Source: G963674505 sp964575975 | GTDB lineage: Bacteria > Desulfobacterota > Desulfobacteria > Desulfobacterales > SKZT01 | NCBI GenBank assembly: GCA_964575975.1 | Contig: CAZNTU010000239.1 | Coordinates: 1 to 8,665 of the forward strand | Direction of reading: 5' to 3' | DNA length: 8,665 nt | Program-made: the position numbers and the translations under genes | The notes under the pieces: model-generated | What the model saw: only the letters and a program-made list of their open reading frames with translations | What the model was told of the DNA's origin: nothing | Databases searched by the model: none | Shown here: positions 7,352 through 8,665 of the stretch, in pieces | Position numbering within the stretch: position 1 is the stretch's first letter | How the letters are laid out: the number at the start of each line of letters is the position of its first letter

Positions 7352-8665
7352 CTAGCAGGCAAGTTCTTTCGGGTTTGAATTCCGATCGCTTTCCGGCAAG
7401 GGTTTCGCAGCGGGAAAAAATACCGACACGGTTGTCCCCTGAAGAGGGGACGAAGCGACAACGATGGCTCCTTTATGACGTTTTACGATGCTGTAAGCGG
7501 TTGCCAGTCCCAACCCCATGCCTTTGTGCTCGTTTTTTTCCTTCGTGGAAAAATAGGGGTCGAAGATTTTTTCCAGGTTTTCCGGCGGTATGCCGATTCC
7601 GTGGTCTTTGACGGAGATTTTCACAAACGTGTCGATGTCTTTCGGCGGGTCGTATTCCGGCGGAAGATCTTTCGGGGCGGCCAGTTCGGCGGCTATTTCG
7701 ATTTCGCCGCCTTCGGGCATGGACTCGCGTGCGTTTTGGACCAGGTTCGAAAGTGCCGTGTGGAGTTGGCGCCGGTCGGCGTAGATTTCGACGGTCTTTT
7801 CCGGTTGACGGACCGCAACTTTTCGCCCCTCGCGAACGCCGCTGCTTCCCGAAAGCATTTCGAGCATTTCCCGGATATCCATCCTTTTGGGCAGCGATGA
7901 GGTTTTTCCGGAAAAGTCGATGATTTTCCGAACCAGTGCTCCGGCTTTTTCGAGGGCGGTTTCGATACTTTTGAAAACGGAAGACGCCTTGTTCGTTTCC
8001 GAGGAATAGTATTTGACCAGTTCGACCCCGCCGCCGACAATGTTCAGAAGGTTGTTGAAATCATGGGATAGTCCCCCTGCCAAAATGCCTATCGCTTCGA
8101 ATTTTTTCGCCTTTTCCAGTTCGGCCTCCAAAATTTTCCGCTCGGTGACGTCATGGATGATGGAATACAGAAAGACCTTGTTTCCGATCGCGACGGGACC
8201 GGAGTAGACCTCCACGTCGCGCAAACGGTTCGATGCGACCCTGTGGCGGAGTTCGGTCCGGTTTTTGTTTCCTTCCAAGGCGATTCGCAATTCCTCCCGC
8301 ACGACGTCGGGGGGCGACTCGTTGATATCCGCGATGTTTTTCTCCGTAAATTCGGATTTCGGGTATCCGTAGAATTCGCACGCGGCTTGGTTGGCATCGA
8401 CTATTTTGCCGCTTTCCGGATCGACGATCAATTTAATGGCGCGGTTTGTTTCGAAAACACTGTGATATTTCGCTTCGCTTTCCCCGAGAGACCGCTCGGC
8501 CGCAATTCGGACGCTGATTTCCCGTTCGAGCCGGCGGTTTTGATCCTCCAATCGAAGATGGAGCCGCCTGAGTTTCAGGTGAGTCGCAACCCTGGCCAAT
8601 ACCTCTTCTTCATGGAAAGGCTTTGTGACATAGTCCACCGCGCCCCTGGAAAAGGCTTTGACCTT
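7352..8665 (-). CDS. REC-PAS sensor histidine kinase, partial (N-terminus outside window)
   Basis: The frame is open to the window edge and gives 437 residues (numbered here from the first codon at 8665). Residues 1-30 are the end of a receiver domain: GAVDYVTKPF (8-17) holds the conserved Lys15-Pro16. A coiled-coil linker follows (about 30-65), then a PAS domain (about 66-175) ending in the typical DVTERK. The dimerisation helix has the H-box GLSHDFNNLL with phospho-acceptor His201. The ATPase domain shows the N-box (NLVQNARESM, about 307-316), G1 (DHGIGIP), F-box (FDPYFSTK) and G2 (GMGLGLA). All catalytic motifs look intact. No membrane segment is seen in the visible part, so the protein is probably cytoplasmic and takes a signal through its N-terminal receiver domain and PAS. 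The aspartate that accepts phosphate on the receiver is outside the window. It ends in TAG at 7354-7352. A cognate response regulator is not visible. The GTG at 8638 is internal, not a start. Confidence 0.93.
   Translation of the reverse strand, partial: KVKAFSRGAVDYVTKPFHEEEVLARVATHLKLRRLHLRLEDQNRRLEREISVRIAAERSLGESEAKYHSVFETNRAIKLIVDPESGKIVDANQAACEFYGYPKSEFTEKNIADINESPPDVVREELRIALEGNKNRTELRHRVASNRLRDVEVYSGPVAIGNKVFLYSIIHDVTERKILEAELEKAKKFEAIGILAGGLSHDFNNLLNIVGGGVELVKYYSSETNKASSVFKSIETALEKAGALVRKIIDFSGKTSSLPKRMDIREMLEMLSGSSGVREGRKVAVRQPEKTVEIYADRRQLHTALSNLVQNARESMPEGGEIEIAAELAAPKDLPPEYDPPKDIDTFVKISVKDHGIGIPPENLEKIFDPYFSTKEKNEHKGMGLGLATAYSIVKRHKGAIVVASSPLQGTTVSVFFPAAKPLPESDRNSNPKELAC

Noticed and set aside
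8636..8638. GTG as start of the histidine kinase
   Set aside because: The frame continues to the window edge and the residues before it complete the receiver-domain GAVDYVTKPF motif, so the codon is an internal valine.

Overview
The window is almost fully coding, and every supported gene lies on the minus strand, so transcription runs from high to low coordinates. It holds the 3' part of a sensor histidine kinase, then a tight cluster: a membrane-anchored protein kinase-like protein, a 58-residue small ORF, a 1229-residue DUF4132/HEAT-like protein of the E. coli YehI type, a MoxR-type AAA+ ATPase of the YehL type, and the first 20 codons of one more gene that leaves the window. I see no tRNA, rRNA, CRISPR array, insertion sequence or obvious repeat. 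Base content is GC-rich overall but uneven: the MoxR end is clearly richer than the middle of the kinase gene. Shine-Dalgarno-like sites and a cytoplasmic histidine kinase of the group common in Gram-negative environmental bacteria indicate a bacterium. I cannot name the phylum.

Layout, in order of transcription. 8665-7352: REC (tail only)-coiled coil-PAS-HisKA-HATPase histidine kinase, cut at its N-terminus by the window edge. 7351-7258: 94 bp gap with no convincing promoter or terminator. 7257-5059: divergent Ser/Thr kinase-like protein with two N-terminal membrane segments. 5033-4857: small ORF of unknown function. 4849-1160: DUF4132 protein. 1151-63: MoxR ATPase. 61-1: start of the next gene (GTG), one base after the MoxR stop. 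Gaps inside the cluster are 25, 7, 8 and 1 nt, which strongly suggests one operon with translational coupling.

How the genes may work together (inference). MoxR ATPases usually act as chaperone-like remodellers with partner proteins encoded beside them. In E. coli the DUF4132 protein YehI and the MoxR ATPase YehL sit in one locus with further partner genes, one of them a vWA protein. Here the same core is preceded by a membrane-tethered protein kinase-like protein and an unnamed small ORF. A plausible reading is a kinase-controlled MoxR/DUF4132 machine, with the upstream histidine kinase perhaps a separate signalling gene. The kinase-small ORF-DUF4132-MoxR arrangement is the part most worth following up.
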